In this document: piece by piece, positions 5,425 through 6,911 of the stretch
How the letters are laid out: each line of letters begins with the position of its first letter
How positions within the stretch are numbered: the first letter of the stretch is position 1
Assembly (NCBI GenBank): GCA_947630345.1
Contig: CANRHF010000104.1
Span: 1 to 6,911 of the forward strand
From: an uncultured Oscillospiraceae bacterium
GTDB taxonomy: Bacteria; Bacillota; Clostridia; Oscillospirales; Oscillospiraceae
DNA: 6,911 bases
Reading direction: 5' to 3'
Notes under the pieces: generated by a model
Database searches by the model: none
The model's input: the letters and a program-made list of their open reading frames with translations, nothing else
Told to the model about the DNA's origin: nothing
Made by a program: the position numbers and the translations under genes

Positions 5425-5796
5425 ATGCTTCAGGAGTCCGGGGAAATGTATTTGGAAACCATTCTGATCCTGTCCCAGAAGGGCGGACCTGTCCGCTCGG
5501 TGGATATCGCCGAACACATGGGCTTCTCCAAGCCCAGCGTCAGCCGGGCCATGGGCCTGCTCCGGTCCGGGAACTACATTGTCATGGACGAGGACAATTT
5601 GATCACCCTGACCCCCGCCGGCCGGGCCATCGCGGAGAAGATCTACAGCCGCCACACCGTCCTGGCCAAGCTCTTCACCCACCTTGGGGTGGACCCGGAG
5701 GTGGCCGCCGCCGACGCCTGCAAGATCGAACACGACATCTCCGACGAGACCTTTGAGGCCGTGCGCAGGTTCGCCGCCAGGTTGGAGGAAGGTTAG
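5425..5796 (+). CDS. DtxR/MntR-family metal-dependent repressor, short form with iron-type ligands
   Basis: This 123-residue DNA-binding repressor has a winged helix-turn-helix (about 20-68; recognition helix around KPSVSRAMGLL, 36-46) and a dimerization and metal-binding domain (70-118). It lacks the C-terminal SH3-like domain of DtxR/IdeR, so in architecture it is MntR-sized. The metal site can be aligned to Bacillus subtilis MntR positions: Met8, Glu11, His77, Cys99, Glu102 and His103. MntR has Asp8 and Glu99, whereas DtxR/IdeR have Met and Cys there; the blocks EMYL (7-10) and ACKIEH (98-103) resemble IdeR. This points to Fe(II) sensing. The start ATG 5425 has AGGAGGG 7 nt upstream. It is divergent from feo, with operator copy 3 between them, and is the likely repressor of feo and possibly of itself. 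The product assignment is secure and iron specificity is inferred. Confidence 0.93.
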   Translation: MLQESGEMYLETILILSQKGGPVRSVDIAEHMGFSKPSVSRAMGLLRSGNYIVMDEDNLITLTPAGRAIAEKIYSRHTVLAKLFTHLGVDPEVAAADACKIEHDISDETFEAVRRFAARLEEG

Positions 5797-5869
5797 ATTC
5801 GGCGGAATTTGCCGGTTTTTGCGGATGGTTTCATTCCGACCTGTAATGAGATAAAAGGAGGGAACGCCA

Positions 5870-6196
5870 ATGGCACAGTATGGAAAACGGTTGACGGGAG
5901 ATTTCGACCAGATCCTTGAAAAAATCGAGAATGGCATCCTGGAGTCCAGCATCTCCGCCAGCCTGGAGGAAAGCGCCAATTTCCGCACCGCCACCGCCCG
6001 GTGCGCCGTCCGGGTCTTTGAGCGGTACAGCTACATGGGCGCCAATCGGGTGAGTTTGAACGTGACGCTGTTCCAGGCCGACGGGGTGATCCAGCTCTTT
6101 GCCGCCACCACCGGCGGCAGCCAGGCGATGTTCTTCAAGGTGAACACCTTCGGCGAGGAGGCGTTTTTGGACAAGCTGATCGAGCTGTTCGACTAG
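5870..6196 (+). CDS. Small conserved protein, DUF6054-like
   Basis: This 108-residue soluble protein has no signal peptide, membrane segment or Cys metal motif (one Cys, at 45). I recognise the pattern of a clostridial family I believe is called DUF6054, of unknown function. Visible features are an N-terminal amphipathic helix (about 10-25), the SISASLEE segment (27-34), a strand RCAVRVFERYSYMGANRVSLNVTL (44-67, cut here only by description), the GGSQAMFFK block (82-90) and a closing helix EEAFLDKLIELF (96-107). The alternating hydrophobic strands suggest a small alpha/beta fold. AAAAGGAGG (5853-5861) gives a strong ribosome site 8 nt before ATG 5870. It follows the dtxR-family gene by 73 nt and may be cotranscribed. 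A weak promoter candidate, TTGCGG-17-TGTAAT (5819-5847), could give separate expression. Any link to iron rests on position only. Confidence 0.85.
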   Translation: MAQYGKRLTGDFDQILEKIENGILESSISASLEESANFRTATARCAVRVFERYSYMGANRVSLNVTLFQADGVIQLFAATTGGSQAMFFKVNTFGEEAFLDKLIELFD

Positions 6197-6230
6197 CGCC
6201 CACGCTTTTCGCCCCCAGCAAATCCCAACT

Positions 6231-6257
6231 GCCCCGTGGAGGGTCCCTCCACGGGGC
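6231..6257 (+). terminator. Terminator hairpin after the DUF6054-like gene
   Basis: GCCCCGTGGAGG (6231-6242) pairs perfectly with CCTCCACGGGGC (6246-6257) around three bases, giving a 12-bp stem 35 nt after the stop codon. The following TTAAAATTT is only partly T-rich, so release may be incomplete, but the stem is very stable. Confidence 0.75.
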
Positions 6258-6322
6258 TTAAAATTTGCCGGGCAGAAAAAATATTCGGGAAAAGAAAAAT
6301 TTTGCTCAAAATGCTATGGTCT

Positions 6323-6345
6323 TTCCCCGGAAGCTGTGCTAAAAT
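6323..6345 (+). promoter_or_regulatory. Extended -10 promoter candidate for a small RNA
   Basis: TGC directly precedes TAAAAT (6340-6345), giving an extended -10 element with five of six matches. The -35 at 6317-6322 (TGGTCT) is weak, which is usual for extended -10 promoters. The start would be near 6352. The -10 lies within a GCTAAA-N8-TTTAGC inverted repeat (6338-6357). Confidence 0.45.
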
Positions 6346-6351
6346 AAATAA

Positions 6352-6438
6352 TTTAGCCTGCTTTCCATTCATCGAACACCTCATCCACATGGAACGGCAG
6401 GACAAGGTCCCCCGGAAATTCCGGGGGACCAGGTTTTT
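6352..6438 (+). ncRNA. Candidate trans-acting small RNA, two hairpins
   Basis: Between the two genes lies an apparently complete sRNA unit of about 87 nt. Hairpin 1 (6357-6401) pairs CCTGC with GCAGG and TTCCAT with ATGGAA, with a small internal loop, and holds a 20-nt single-stranded loop that contains CACCTC and CATCC. CACCTC equals part of the 16S anti-Shine-Dalgarno sequence, so the loop could pair with ribosome sites of target mRNAs. Hairpin 2 is the terminator at 6406-6437. No ORF with a ribosome site fits this stretch. I know no named family for it. The evidence is promoter, fold and terminator only; no sequence family was recognised. The rest of the 344-nt gene-free gap (6197-6540) holds the upstream terminator and the promoter of the next gene. 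Confidence 0.45.
6406..6437 (+). terminator. Strong intrinsic terminator of the sRNA candidate
   Basis: GGTCCCCCGGAA (6406-6417) and TTCCGGGGGACC (6419-6430) form an almost complete 25-bp palindrome, followed after AGG by TTTTT (6433-6437). The T-tract is only on the plus-strand side, so it ends plus-strand transcription ahead of the promoter at 6470. Confidence 0.75.
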
Positions 6439-6469
6439 CCAGCGCCGTCTGTTCGCATCATGAAAACAC

Positions 6470-6498
6470 TTGCAAATTTCCATCTTTTTGGGTATAAT
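6470..6498 (+). promoter_or_regulatory. Strong sigma-A promoter of the XRE regulator gene
   Basis: TTGCAA (6470-6475), 17 nt, then TATAAT (6493-6498), a perfect -10. The start would be near 6505, leaving a leader of about 36 nt before ATG 6541. Confidence 0.85.
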
Positions 6499-6540
6499 AT
6501 CATGGAATTTTGTAAAATTTTGGGAAAGGCGGTGAGCCGC

Positions 6541-6911
6541 ATGGCGATGTTACCATATGGCGACTGGATCAGATACAGGCGGAAGATGTTGAAGCTGTCC
6601 CAGGAGGATCTGGCGGACGGCATCTGCGCGGTAACGACTCTGTCCCGCATTGAAAACGGATCGCAGCAGCCGTCGCTGAGCATATTGGAGGCACTGTTGG
6701 AGCGGCTGGGCTTCTCAAATACCTTTCTGGACAGCTACGTCAGCGAGAAGGCGTTTTACCTTCACGAATTGAAATTCCAGATCCGACAAGCGTACATTAT
6801 CGGCGATGTTGCCGAGGCGAAGAAGCTGCTCCTAGAATTTGAGAAGGACTGCCCCGATACGCCTGTCAACAAGCAGTTCGTCCTTCTATATCATACCATT
6901 TTTTACGCCTC
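6541..6911 (+). CDS. XRE-family HTH regulator with helical (TPR-like) C-terminal part, cut by window edge
   Basis: I see 123 codons, open to the right edge. The N-terminal HTH (about residues 7-58) shows the XRE pattern: IRYRRKMLKLSQEDLADGI (10-28), then the recognition helix region VTTLSRIENG (31-40) and PSLSILEALLERLG (44-57). From about 66 onward the protein is a run of amphipathic helices (FYLHELKFQIRQAYIIGDVAEA, described here as 72-92) with the A-to-B helix pattern of TPR repeats. This arrangement is typical of RRNPP-type regulators such as PlcR and Rgg, which bind short peptides, and of many uncharacterised clostridial regulators. Whether this one senses a peptide is unknown. I used ATG 6541, with GGTGA (6531-6535) 5 nt ahead; ATG 6547 is possible but is less well spaced. 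It has its own strong promoter. Confidence 0.85.
   Translation, partial: MAMLPYGDWIRYRRKMLKLSQEDLADGICAVTTLSRIENGSQQPSLSILEALLERLGFSNTFLDSYVSEKAFYLHELKFQIRQAYIIGDVAEAKKLLLEFEKDCPDTPVNKQFVLLYHTIFYA

Noticed and set aside
5797..5820. Weak hairpin CGGC..GCCG with GTTTTT after the dtxR-family gene
   Set aside because: The stem has only four Watson-Crick pairs, so I did not call it a terminator; readthrough into the next gene is likely.
5281..5994. Minus-strand frame opposite the dtxR-family gene
   Set aside because: It covers the regulator and the intergenic control region, has no family resemblance, and the plus-strand gene has a strong ribosome site and known metal ligands.
1..6911. tRNA, rRNA, CRISPR array, insertion sequence, integrase or attachment site
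   Set aside because: None of the characteristic folds, repeats or protein motifs were found on either strand.

Overview
The window looks like a chromosomal segment from a high-GC Clostridia, most likely an Oscillospiraceae-type gut anaerobe. This is an inference. It rests on GC-rich coding regions, AT-rich sigma-A type promoters with 17-bp spacers, strong AGGAGG-like ribosome sites, a clostridial feoA-feoA-feoB arrangement with a FeoB-associated Cys-rich peptide, and an Orn/Lys/Arg decarboxylase of the Bacillus SpeA size class. No insertion sequence, tRNA, rRNA, CRISPR array or attachment site was seen.

Layout. (1) 1-1328, minus strand: a pyridoxal-phosphate Orn/Lys/Arg decarboxylase whose C-terminus runs off the left edge. 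It is preceded by a leader of about 330 nt (about 1666 to 1329) with its own promoter, several hairpins and two intrinsic terminators, the second directly in front of the ribosome site. This is the architecture of an attenuated or riboswitch-controlled gene, but I recognise no known aptamer class. (2) 1743-5263, minus strand: an iron-uptake operon running from a perfect-consensus promoter through feoA1, feoA2, feoB, a 58-residue membrane-anchored Cys-rich peptide and an 84-residue HMA-domain protein to a strong terminator. (3) 5425-6196, plus strand: a divergent short DtxR-family regulator followed by a small conserved protein (DUF6054-like). (4) 6197-6540: a terminator, a candidate small RNA with its own extended -10 promoter and terminator, and a strong promoter. 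(5) From 6541, plus strand: an XRE-type regulator with a helical, TPR-like C-terminal part, cut by the right edge.

How it fits together. Four copies of one palindrome, GTTAGCGRNNGCTAAY, occur in the window: two in the feo 5' leader, one in the feo/dtxR intergenic region and one between feoA2 and feoB. The divergent regulator has the size of MntR but carries the Met and Cys ligands of iron-sensing DtxR/IdeR. The simplest reading is a self-contained Fe(II) circuit: when iron is sufficient the regulator binds these sites and shuts off uptake, and probably tunes its own gene. The Cys-rich and HMA proteins downstream of feoB would help handle the metal at the membrane and in the cytosol. The decarboxylase, the candidate sRNA and the XRE regulator appear to be separate transcription units.
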